This document shows, piece after piece, positions 21,201-33,200 of a DNA stretch of 64,000 nt. Source of the stretch: Apostichopus japonicus (taxonomy: Eukaryota > Echinodermata > Holothuroidea > Aspidochirotida > Stichopodidae). The stretch lies in contig NC_092577.1 in NCBI RefSeq assembly GCF_037975245.1, positions 21,905,398 through 21,969,397 of the forward strand, written 5' to 3'. The notes beneath the pieces were generated by a model. The model worked only from the letters and a program-made list of their open reading frames with translations, did not search any database and was not told the DNA's origin. Both the position numbers and the translations under genes were made by a program. Numbering within the stretch: the stretch's first letter is position 1; every line of letters starts with the position of its first letter.

Positions 21201-24200
21201 CATGTGTAAATACAATACATCCAATGCATACACTATTACAGTAGGACAAAGATCTCTAGGATAAAAAGCTGGGGATCCCAGTGCGCCAATGCAGCTGCAA
21301 GACTGGCTGTTAGCCTAGGTTCGAAGTACCGCACTGTACAGTACCTCTTACAGTAGGCTAGAATTAGACCCTGACATAGGCCTACAGTACTGTAATCCTG
21401 GAATATGGGTCCGGCCTTTATTGTTGGGCGAATTTGATTTTTCCGTACTGTAAGTTGGGAAATAAAGCAAAAATTATCGCAATAATAAAGATAAGTTTCC
21501 TGTAAAAGCAATTTCCCTTCTAGTTCATTCCTATATTAGAATATTTAAGGTCAAGGATAATCAATTAGTTCCAAATGTATGATTAATGACTACACAACTT
21601 CATTTCACTCTCTCCTGGATGGAAAACTCTGGTGGAGAGAAATGAACTTCCATTGATTTTACACCAGTTCAATGTAAAAACAGAATGTCTTCAATAAAAA
21701 AAAAACAGACAGTAATGAGTAAAAATAAAACAACACAAGGCAAAGTATTTCACATTTTTTCTTCACAAGAAATCATTGTCATTTTTTGGTTTCGATGTTA
21801 AAGCAGCATTTTGCGTCCTTTTCTGTGATTTTTCTCAACCTCACTGATTCCACTTTGCCATAACGACATACATAACTAGCTAATCTATTTATATTTTACT
21901 TCAAATGGTGGCATAAAAGTCGAAAAATTTGCAACTTTCAACTTTGTTGTTCTCCAAGATATTTTCCGTTGGGAACCCAATAAACCTCGCCCATAATATG
22001 AATATTTAAACACTACGAACGTCATTGACAGATACGTAATATAACACCACGCTTGATTTGTGTACAGTCTATATGGCAGTTGTACCAGGGAGTTGCATAA
22101 CAACTCCCTGGTACGCGAAGTCTTGAATCTATTTTTAGCAACGGCTCATAACTAAACCTGCATCTCTGATTGGTTAAATTCAAACTAGTGGGTTTGGCGG
22201 AATTGTATGCGATTAATTTTAACTGTGAAATTTGTCGAGGACACTCTTCTCATTTATTGACATAAATCGTTAATTACTCGCTAATTAACGCTCTTGGCAG
22301 GGTGAAACTTGGATGGTATCTTAGATTGCTGTTTTATGATTGATACATGTAAAAAAATCGATGCACATGTTAAAAAAGTGGAAAAAAGCGACCCAACGCA
22401 AAATGCTGCTTTAAGAGAAACCTGTGCGATCCGGCATATATGTACAGTATGTGTGTATGTGGGTGTGTGTGTTTGTGACTTTGCTCGTTATCACAATATC
22501 TCAAGAAGGGAAACTCTCCCAGTTCTCAAACTTGGTACATAGATGCCCCATATTGAGAGGAAGAACCCTATTGTTTTGGCGGGGGGTCAAAGGTCATCTA
22601 GGGTCACCGAGATTCAAACTCTGAAAACCTTGTTGACATGATATCTTGAGGTAGGAAGCCTGGATTGATTTCGTACTCAGTATGTAGATGCGTTATGGTA
22701 AGACAAAGAACCCCATCATTTTTGGTGGGGGTCAAAGGTCATCTGGGGTCACGGGGGGTCAAACTCTGAAAACCTTGTTAACATGATATCTTAAGGTAGG
22801 AAGCTTGGATTGATTTTATATCTAGTATGTAGATGCATTATGGTAAGAGGAAGAACCCTCTTGTTTTTGGCAGGCGCCAAAGGTCATCTAGGGTCATCAG
22901 GATTCAAACTCTGAAAACCTTGTTAACATGATATCTTGAGGTAGGAAGCCTGGATTGATTCCATACGTAGTATGTAGATGCGTTATGGTAAGACGAAGAA
23001 CCCCATCATTTTTGGTGGGGGTCAAAGGTCATCTGGGGTTATGGGGGTCAAACTCTGAAAACCTTGTTAACATGATATCTTGAGGTAGAAAGCTTGGATT
23101 GATTTCATTCTTAGTATGTATATGTGCCCCATTATTTTTGGTGGGGGTCAAAGGTCATCTGGGGTCTCTGGGGATCAAACTCTGAAAATCTTGTTAACAC
23201 CATATCTTGATGTAGGAAGCTTGGATAAGTTTCATTTTTTAGCATTCAGATGTGTTTTGGTGAGACTTAGCACCCTCTTGTTTTTGGTGGAGGTCAAAGG
23301 TCACCGGGGTCAGATGCTGAAAACCAAGATCTTTATCTGGGGTCACCAGAGGTCAAAAAGGAAAATTTCCCAAAAATTCCCATGACCTTCATCTTGGGAC
23401 ACCACAGGTCAAAAAACAATTTTTCAAGAATTTACAAGATCGTCACCTGGGGTCTTCAAAGGTCAAAATGCAAAATTTCCCAAGAATTCCCAAGATTAAA
23501 TATGAATGCAAAATTTTATTTTGCCAACACCTTAAGATAGCATTTCACCAGTGACTGAAAGAAATGGGATAACATGGCATTATTTGAAATAAAACATATA
23601 TGTCTCATTGAAACCTCAATGAATTAAGACCGCGTGTTTGGTCTAATGGTAGAGCATCCGCCTCTCACGCGGGAGGCCCGGGATCGATTCCCAAGTTGAG
23701 TCATACCAAAGACTTTAAAAATGGAACCTACTGCCGTTGTGGGTGATGCTCCGCATAAGCAATGGAGTAAGGGAAAACGAGCCAGTGAGCCACAACTGGA
23801 AAAAAGGCCGTGGCCGGCTCGACTTGAACCAATTGGTTGGAAACTGGGCCGTTAAACCTCATCTAACTAACTGCATTCTGGTTGAGATCTTGCTATCATA
23901 TCGCGATAACAAGAAACACTAGTAGGCCTTAATATGTGTACAGTAAGTGACAATTGACAGGCTAATGATCTTGTGTTGTAAACTTGTAGCAAAGAAGATG
24001 CACATGTATGTACTAAACCTCATTTATTATCAAAAGTGGTCATCCCACAATGTTACAGTATCTGGAAATGGTTTACTACCTTTATTGTATAATAACATGT
24101 ACTGAAGGTAGTTATGCTACTGTACAGTAGCTAGCCCACTGTACACTGTGCAGTACCTGTAGGCTAGGCAGTACCATAACCGACTATAAGGCCTTTAAAA

Positions 24201-27200
24201 AGATAAATATGGCTACAGACATTAGTCCTCATTAATTTTTTCACTTTCTTTTGTTATACTGTAGGCACACGGCATTCAGCTAGAAGGAAGAAAAGAGATG
24301 CAAGCCCTGAAACAATAGCAAGACAGGTAGTCACTAGAAACTGTGATGAAAAAAAATTTTCAGTGGGACGCTTCCCTGGCAAAGGTACAGTACTGTATGT
24401 CAACTTTCTTTGTTTTGGAAGAATGATCAACTAGCTGTAGGGGATAGGAGGGCATAAAATGGGGAATAAGAAAAGATTTCGAAGACTTTGAAATGCACAT
24501 GATGAGCTGTCAAGTGCCCAGGTTTGAATGGAGAACATATCTGGGCAATTGTTGGTATATTAGCACACAAAGAATACTTGGAAAATCATTCAATTCCTGT
24601 CTAGCCTCTGTAGCCTTAAACTGGCTTGTATTCAGATCAAAACTTGTCATCACATATATATACCTATGTCCAAGCGTTTTGCTGTTCAGCAACTTCAGCT
24701 GCTCCCATAATGCATCCATACATAACAGCTGGAAGCTTGCCCTGGGCATGAAAATGAGTATGTACAGTACAATAAGTACTGCAAATACGAGAGTGCATAA
24801 CAATAGTGGCCAGGGAATTGCTACCTGTCCAAACTACGATATTTGGTGAACCCAGCTGTAAATAAGAATTGTGTGCAATGTACAGTACTTACAGTACAGT
24901 ACATATCACTGTGAGTAACAAGACCACTCAGAGTGACTTGCAGTGTACAGTACAGTATATCCAGAGATAAAATTTAAATGTGACTGCTTCTGTGTCAATC
25001 AAAGTTCTGTGACCAATACAGGCAGATAATCTCAATTTAGCAGTGGTCTGTGTAATTATTTTGGGGTGATGAGTATATGGCTTTAACTCTCATGGGCTTG
25101 ATGAAGAATGTATTTGAAGTGGGCTGTAGACTTCACAGGCAAAACAGCAACAACTACAGTACTGTACAGGCTGTCCCCACCTACATGGCAGTACCACTCT
25201 CGCAGGATTTATCTATTTTTGAGAGAGCTACCGGGGCGAAGTTGAATCCAGAAAAGACAAAGGGCCTTCGTCTTGGTAGCTGGAGATACAGAGACTTACC
25301 ATTCGGTGCGTCGTGGTCGGATCAGAATATCAAAATTAATGGTATATGGTTCGGCTACGATGCACCTGGTGATGTCACCTGGAGCGAGAGGGCTGAGGTA
25401 TTTGAGAGCAGGCTCGAAACCTTTGGCACCCGCTGGCTTTCGATCCTAGGGAAAGTCACCGTAGTTAATCGTTTTGTTTCGCCCATCTTGTGGTACCCGG
25501 GCGCGGTGTATCCAATTCCGCGTCGCGTCCTGGTGCGGTTGGAGAGAGCGATATTTTCATTTATTTGGTCGGGTGGTACAGAGCTTGTCAAAAGGGCGGT
25601 AATGTACCAAAAACTGGAGAAGGGTGGGTTAGGGGTGGTTCATCTGGGAAGTAAGTTAACTTGTTTGTTATTTAAGCAGTTGTTTGTAGCGGTAACTGAC
25701 CCAGGGTTGCCTTGTTCATATTTTCTACGTTTTTGGGGCGGTTTGCACCTGCGTCGATGGGTCCCGGCGCTGTTTAGCAACAGAGAACCGCATAGTAGTA
25801 CTCCAAACAGGGTGGTGCGTGTCATTTGCTCCGCTCTGATTGAGTTGCCCCCTGTTGACCTGTCACAGCCGGCCCTCGTTCACAGTTCGTTGCGGGATAG
25901 GGCCTTGAATGCAATTTTTGTACAGGGACGTCATCCTGTCGAAGTATGGCGTTCGGTGCATTCAAGGCTGAATGGTTGCAGGCTCCGTGACCTTGCATGG
26001 AGAATTGCACACGGTGCCTTGGTGACCAATCTGAAAAGGTATCACTGGCGATTGGGTGATGGACTGTGCCCGAGGACCGGCTGTGACAGCTTAGAGAGTA
26101 CTGCCCATGTTTTTTGGCATTGCCCCTTTGTTTTGAACTTGTGGGAGTGGTTTCAGTCCTGGACCGACCGTTTAACGGGAGACCGTTCATGGTCGGTAGG
26201 ACAGGGTTTTGTTTTGTATGGATTAGATCCTCCAGTTTGTTCCGTTGCTGTGTTGCAGCGTATTATTTATGTTTGTTCTGTTGTAAAAAAACTTATTTGG
26301 AGGAATAGATGTGATGTTGTTTTTAGGGGGAAATTTGCCAGTTGGCAGGCAGTCCTGGAGGCGGTGAAGTCTGACATTCGCCTTCAGGTCGAAGGCGATT
26401 TTCGCCGTTTATCTAGGGCTGCCTTTTTTGGACGGTGGTGTGCTGGGGAAGGGTGTTTTGTTTCGCTGCGTGCTGGTCGTCCTTTTGTAGTTTTTTAATA
26501 TTTCAGTGGGGGGTTGGGCGTTTTGTCTCTGCAGGTCGGTGAGCGTATGTACTTTTTTGGCTCGCTTGACCTGAGGTTCGTTTGTAAGAATGGGATGGTT
26601 TGGTAGTGCCGTTTGGCCGTGACGTTTTGTATCCCGTATGACGGGTCACGTAAAAAGCACATGGCAGTACCACAAAGATACTGTGGTACTGTAATACTGT
26701 ACTGTATATTGTATACAGGTGTACTGCTGTATAGGGCTCGCAGTATGATGAAGCAGTTTTACAGTTTCTCTAAATTTAATTACAGTCATGCACTGACCAC
26801 CCCAAACTACTGTACATCTATCAATGGACAGCCATATAAGGGATTGGTCACAGTACAGTGTACAGTACTTTGACATACACAAAAGAGGCAGTCACATTCA
26901 AGCTGTACCACAAGATTTATGAGTTTCTCTGATTGGTCTGTATGTGAAAATCAGTGAGTTGAACTGTAATGTACTGTACTGTACATTGCATAACATTCCA
27001 TAATTAAAGCAATGTGCACCGTTTTCTTTCAGAAGTGCTGGCAAACTACTGTAGTTGTTATGTGACAGAAATAGCCATGAGGGAATAAAACTCCTGTATG
27101 GGGTGCTTGGGGGAAGAGGGTTTAACAGGGGTTTCATTTTGGGATGATGAGTGTATTGCATTGTGTTGTAAGTTTTGTTATTTAAGTGTACCTCAAGTGT

Positions 27201-30200
27201 AAAATTTCAAAAATATCTGTCGCAAAGCTTAAAAAATAAATCCAAATAGTCCAACTCCCATCTTAATAGGACATTCCTAAGCTGAGATAAAATGTTGAAG
27301 CTAATTCATTAAAATTGTTATGGTATATTGTGTAATAATTTGTGATGTGTAATTTTTCCACTAATCAAATTACCATCTTTGTTTTTCTGTGTTTTTGGGA
27401 AAGTCACTGCACCTTGTGGCAAAATGTGATCACTATCTTTATCTTACTGGGTGACTTGACTATACTGTACAAGCCTCTCCATGTTTACATGCTATAGAAG
27501 AAAACTAAATTGTTTAAGGTTGTATAAATATTTTACTGTAGTTTGAAATGAAACAAAAGGGTCGTTCCATGCCAATTCAGCAAGTGGTTCCAAGGTGACC
27601 ATCTCTGATTTTGAAGATTTTCCCTCATAATGTCACTGCATAGACAAAATGAACACACTGAAATTTTTAAGCCAATACTGTAGAGCAGTTTTGAAGCCTT
27701 GGGATCCAGTGAGTGAGATTCATTTTCCAGCCTCTAAAGTACTGTATTTTCACAATTCCAGACTTAAGGTACACTTAACAGTTTTGACAAACTGAATAAA
27801 AGATATTTAGTCTTTAGTCAGTGGACACATCTCAACAAAAAAACGGATATCAAAGTTCAAGTGGAAATTTCAATTTACAGTATTTGTTTTAACTCAACAT
27901 ACAGGCCTACTTTAAAGCAGGGAAAGTATACTGTTGAAGGAACCGTTGCCATCTCGGTAGACACATTTTGTTGGCATTCCTCTCTGACAACTTACAGTAT
28001 ATTTGAGGAATGTGTTACTGGGATCAAAGTCAATTCAGTACGCACTACCCTATACCTGTAAGTAATAGCAGTATGCAGGTATACCTTAAATTAGGGTTCT
28101 TAATAATAATGTCCTTATAATGAAAATGTGACACTTTGTTTTAATTTTAGGAAGGGGAGTTGTTGCCAATACGTCATTTGAAAAAGGAGACTTCTTAGTC
28201 CATTATGCAGGAACATTAAGAAGTGCTCAGGATGGCAATAAGCTTGAAGAACAAAGTCCATCATGTTACAGATATTTCTTCCAGTATGAAGGCAAAGAAT
28301 GGTGGTAAGTAACATTTTTTTGGTCCCAGATCTGACCTACTGTCTTTTGAATAGAGTGCTGAATTCATTGATCTTACCTGTACTGTACCACAAAATCACC
28401 TGTCCATACAGTATAAAGATCAATATGAGACAGTGAGACAGCATCAAACTTTGGTAAATTGGAATTAAAAATTGCAGGTAGTCACATTGGCAGAAAGACA
28501 TGATACTCTACCAAAACTTAACACATATGGATCAGTGAAAATTATTCATTGGCAGATTTGCAAGAAAACATGCTCTGTCCATTTTGAAAATATTGCACAA
28601 GGAAACGAAATTGAACACATAAATAGTGCAAATTTCATTAAATTTACCACTTGCCCATTTGTACTTTGAGAGAAAATACATTACAATTTCAGAGGCTTCC
28701 TAGACAATAATTTATTAATTTGTTGTAGGCTACTGTATTTGATCATAACCTTTCAGTGCCAAGGGTTTCCTCAGAGTACAGAAAAGTCACATTACTGGGC
28801 AGTGGATTTCCGATATTCCAATAAAATACTAAAACAGTTATTTTCAGTTTTATTCCTGACTTTATTCAGAAAGCATCCTCTTCTCGGTTAAATAGGAAAA
28901 GCACAAAAAGAAAAGTATGAGAGCTGTATTTTACAAAGTGTAACTAGTCCTACTACTCTTCTATTGCTCAAAGTCTCCCTAGCCCAAATCAGCCTTATGT
29001 ATCTCTCGCTCTCTCTCGCTCTCTCTCTCCAAACACATCCTCCTTCCCATCTCTCTATTTTTTGCTCTGCCCAACATTCCAGGGAACCAACTCCCACTTG
29101 AGAGATAACCTGTGACCATATAGACTGGAATGTACATACAGTACTTACTAATCCAGCCAGAATGTGCAAATCCAGCAGCAGGGCAGGAATTAAGCAAGGG
29201 CTCAGGGCGATTAGCCCCTGTAACTTGCAAAATAGCCCCCAAAAGTAGGGTCACAATGGCGATTTTGGCCATATAGTTTGTGCAGGGAAGACCATTTAAA
29301 ACACCACATTCCAGCCAACTAGCCCCAAAAGAGCCCTAGTAAGACAAATGTTAATTCCTGCCCTGTCCAGCAGCCCTCTTGTAGCTGAGAAACACTCAAG
29401 TATCCATCAACATGCCATAGCACCTCCCATTTAGGTCAATACGTCTCCAACAGACTGGAACTTGTGTTTACCAAACTTTTATTTACAGTAGCCTGTAAGG
29501 GGCAACACTTTAATATAGGTTTTGTGACATGGCACCAAAAAGAGCTGTTTCACATGTCAGTTAAAGAATTAAGTCCTCCCATGAAAGACCTATCAGAATT
29601 ATTTCAATATCTCAAAATTTACTGTACATCTTCAAAGTTTGATGGTTTCTGAAGGAACTCATTGCCTATGCAAAAATAATGATGTGGAGTGGTGCAGAGT
29701 GTTAAGATTTCTTTTGTTAACCCTATATAAATTATCTCTTAATTACTTATCAGATAGATTACAGTTTGGTGAGTGATTTCAATATTTCTGAAGGAAAGAA
29801 TTTTAACTTTCATAATAAACCCCTTAGGGGATAACAATGCTACCAGTGTCCTTGAAATTAAGGTTGAAAAAACAAAGGTAGATTTGTTAGATGAGGTTTA
29901 ACGGCCCAGTTTCCAACCAATTGGTTCAAGTCGAGCCGGCCACGGCCTTTTTTCCAGTTGTGGCTCACTGGCTTGTTTTCCCTTACTCCATTGCTTATGC
30001 GGAGCATCACGCACAACGGCAGTAGGTTCCATTTTTAAAGTCTTTGGTATGACTCGACCTGGGAATCGAACCCGGGCCTCCCGCGTGAGAGGCGGATGCT
30101 CTACCACTAGACCAAACACGCGGTCGTAGAACATGAGCCATATAAAGTACTGTATGTCCATCTTTTGATGTCACATATTTGCATACTTAGCTCATGTTTA

Positions 30201-33200
30201 TTCACAATACAAGTGTGAAATAGAAATAACCCTGTAAAATGGTCAATGGAATTTAATGGGAATTGCGGCTATTTTTTGGATATAATGCTTTGTACATCAA
30301 ATATCCAACTATGTAATATTCATGTCACACGACCTTTAAATATGTGATTCAATAGTCAAAACCCTTAAGTGATCTTAGTGTTAAACAGGCTTATTAACAC
30401 ACTATTTAAAGGAACGTGTTTTACACACATTACCTGTATCATGCATTTCTAAGAGTAATAATATAATAAAAAATATTTGAAATATACACCTACTGAACTA
30501 AGTCCTTCTAAACAGGCAGGTCCAAGCTACAGTACTCAGTCCCAAGAAGTGATTTTTGGTTTCTAGTCCTATGCAGTCCTGATGGCATGTGTGTGTACAG
30601 TAGGGTAAACTGGGTAAAAACGCCCATGGGGTAAAAACGCCCGGAAAACTTTTTTCCTCTGCTTGTAAAAAATCATATGATGTTTGATAGAATGGAACAT
30701 AATAAATATTGAGAACAATGTTAGTATATAGTAATGATATAAAGAAAAATATTTATTAACATATTTTAGGGGTATTGAGGAAATTGCAAATGTTGGGTCA
30801 GGACAGTTGAGGAGTCATTTCTGGAAAACATGCAGTGTAAGTCTTTTGTCGTAAATTCATTGAAACCTCAACATTTGCATTTGTCCTTTATGGTTGAGTT
30901 AAAAGTTGGAATTCCTGGTGTATATATATTACATTTTGAATTTATGTGGACAGTAATTAACATACTGGAAAAAAGTTGGAACGACTGCAGTATGCGGTCA
31001 TTCTATGTCAAATCAACAAATCATTTCAAGTGACATATACAAACAGCAAATGAAAAAGGAGTAAAATCATTTCTAGACCTACTGCAACAATTGAAATCTC
31101 TGAGTGTCCTGTATGTCACAGTGCAAATGACTTGGACCTACAGTATATACCCTGATGTATTCCCAACCATCCATTTTTTATGTTCTGGCACAATATGCAT
31201 TCTTCCCTTTGTACTTTATTTGTAGTATGGATGCTACTGAAGAACCTGCAGAGGGACCATGCCTGGGTCGGCTGGTAAATCATGGGACCAGGCGTGAATT
31301 GAATGCAAAGATGAAGGTTATAACTGTCAATCATACTCCTGCTTTGTGCCTTTTTGCCGTACGAGACATTCAGAAAGGTGAAGAACTCCTATACGACTAT
31401 GGCATAAAGGAGTTACCATGGAAAAGTGACAAAAAGGTGAATTTTTAACAGTCATTTAACACACCTACAGCACCATCAGAGCATTAAAAAAAGAAAAAAA
31501 AATGTCAGTGAAATGTACTGTTGTACAGCTACAAGTTTAAAAGGCTTTTGTCAAAGTGGTGGGCAATTAGGTCTGCTCAAAGACTACAGTAAAGTGTTCT
31601 TGTTGTTGTTTCTGCTGCTGTAGCTCTGCTGAACCTACATGTACACGTACATCACCAGTTGTACTTTGTAAAAAAATAGACAAGAGGTGTTAAAGAAACT
31701 GCACACTTCTGGCAGGAAAAGACCTGAGACACAAGTTGTGAAAAGAAAAGATCCTTGACATGATTGAACAAGATTTTTTTTTGTAACAGCAACAACAGGA
31801 GTAAACCATCATGATTCTCAGTAGAGTGACTTCTATAATGCACTGTACTGAGCAGTATGAAAGGAGTAAAACAGTTGGAAAAGCCTCGGAAATTTTTACA
31901 AATTTCATGCTTATTACTTATTGTAGTAATGAAGGCAGTTCAGTATTAAAAACAGGTTCTGTAGGGATATGGACATCCTGTACAAGTATGCTATTATACT
32001 GTATTCAGTGACATGAGACATGAACCACATTGGTTTGTGCCAGTCTGTAATCATGTTTTGAGACCTTACAACAATCAAAATGATGGCAAATAGCAAGAAA
32101 GTTAAAGCTTCTTTGTCCATCTTCTGTGCCTTTTCTAGATCAAACCCCTATGCCAAGACATTCAAAAGGACACACCAGCCAATAAATTGGACAGCTTCAA
32201 CTTAGAAGATATGATTCCTCCCAGCAATACAGAGGGTGTTGCTGAACAGAGACCATCAGATTCAATGGCATTGGAAAGGAAAAAAGGCACAGGTGACGGG
32301 AACAGTTGTGAAGAACAAGAGGCTGAAAATGAACCAGTGGAGCTTAGGAATGATGGACAAGACAAAATGGAGGAAGAACCACCTACAGGAAGGTTGAGGA
32401 ATGATGAAAGAGAATTGAGGTCACAAACAGAATGCCAAGATTCACTCAACGATACACTGCCAGCTAATGGGGATTGTTCCAGCTTAGAACATACAACTCC
32501 TTCGCATGATAAAAGATCGGTTGTAGAAGGGAAACAAGCAGATTTACTGGTCCTCAGACTACCAAAAGTTTCAGGTGAAAGGAGCAGTTGTGAAGAACAA
32601 GAGTCTGCAAATGAACCAATAGAACTTAGGAGTTATGTTGGAAATGAAGAAAAGGAGGAAGAACCATTCCCTAGCCGCTTGAAAATGAAAGAAAGTGAAT
32701 TGAGGTCACATACAGAATGCCAAGATTCACTGAAGGACACACTGCCAGCTAATGCAGATTGTTCCAGCTTAGGAAATATGACACCTCTGCATGATAAAAG
32801 ATCGGTTGTAGAAGGGAAACAAGCAGATTTAATGGTCCTCAAACCACCAGAAGATTCAGGTGAAGGGAGCAGTTGTGAAGAACAATTAGAGTCTGAAAAT
32901 GAACCAATAGAGCTTAGGAGTGATGTCGGAAATGAAGAAAAGGACGAAGAAAAATTCCCTAGCAGCTTCAAGATAAAAGAAAGAGAATTGAGGTCACAGA
33001 CAGAATGCCAAGATTCACTCAAGGACACACTACCAGCTAATGCAGATTGTTCCAGCTTGGGAAATATGACACCTCTGCATGATAAAAGATCGGTTGTAGA
33101 AGGGAAACAAGTAGATGTAATGGTCCTCAAACCACCAGAAGATTCAGGGAAAGGGAGCAGTAGTGAAACACAAAGTGAGCCAGAAGAGGTTCTTAGGAGA

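Larger units (their letters stand above)
15232..24264. other. Intron 1 of the SET-recombinase gene (9.0 kb)
   Basis: No coding exon identified. It holds several inverted-repeat DNA elements (16610-16817, 17137-17737, 18115-19642, 20196-20603, 20784-21012, 21802-22410), a 145-bp tandem array (22540-23350) and a SINE (23630-23878), each listed separately. 15240-16350 shows nothing recognisable beyond GGCCTA-rich words. Confidence 0.5.
24385..28150. other. Intron 2 of the SET-recombinase gene
   Basis: Holds LINE copy C (25198-26658). The rest (24385-25182, 26674-28150) is AT-rich with many GTACAGTAC words and no supported exon. Confidence 0.5.
28305..31225. other. Intron 3 of the SET-recombinase gene
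   Basis: Contains a hAT MITE (29179-29365) and a SINE (29886-30124); a CT-rich patch at 28999-29030. No exon supported. Confidence 0.5.

Noticed and set aside
22540-23350. Regularly spaced repeats considered as a CRISPR array
   Set aside because: Units are about 145 bp with similarity throughout, not short repeats separated by unique spacers, and the genome is eukaryotic.
23637-23700. Possible functional tRNA-Glu gene
   Set aside because: The tRNA-like head lacks a proper acceptor stem, is followed by a shared non-tRNA body, and recurs at 29886-30124; it is a SINE.
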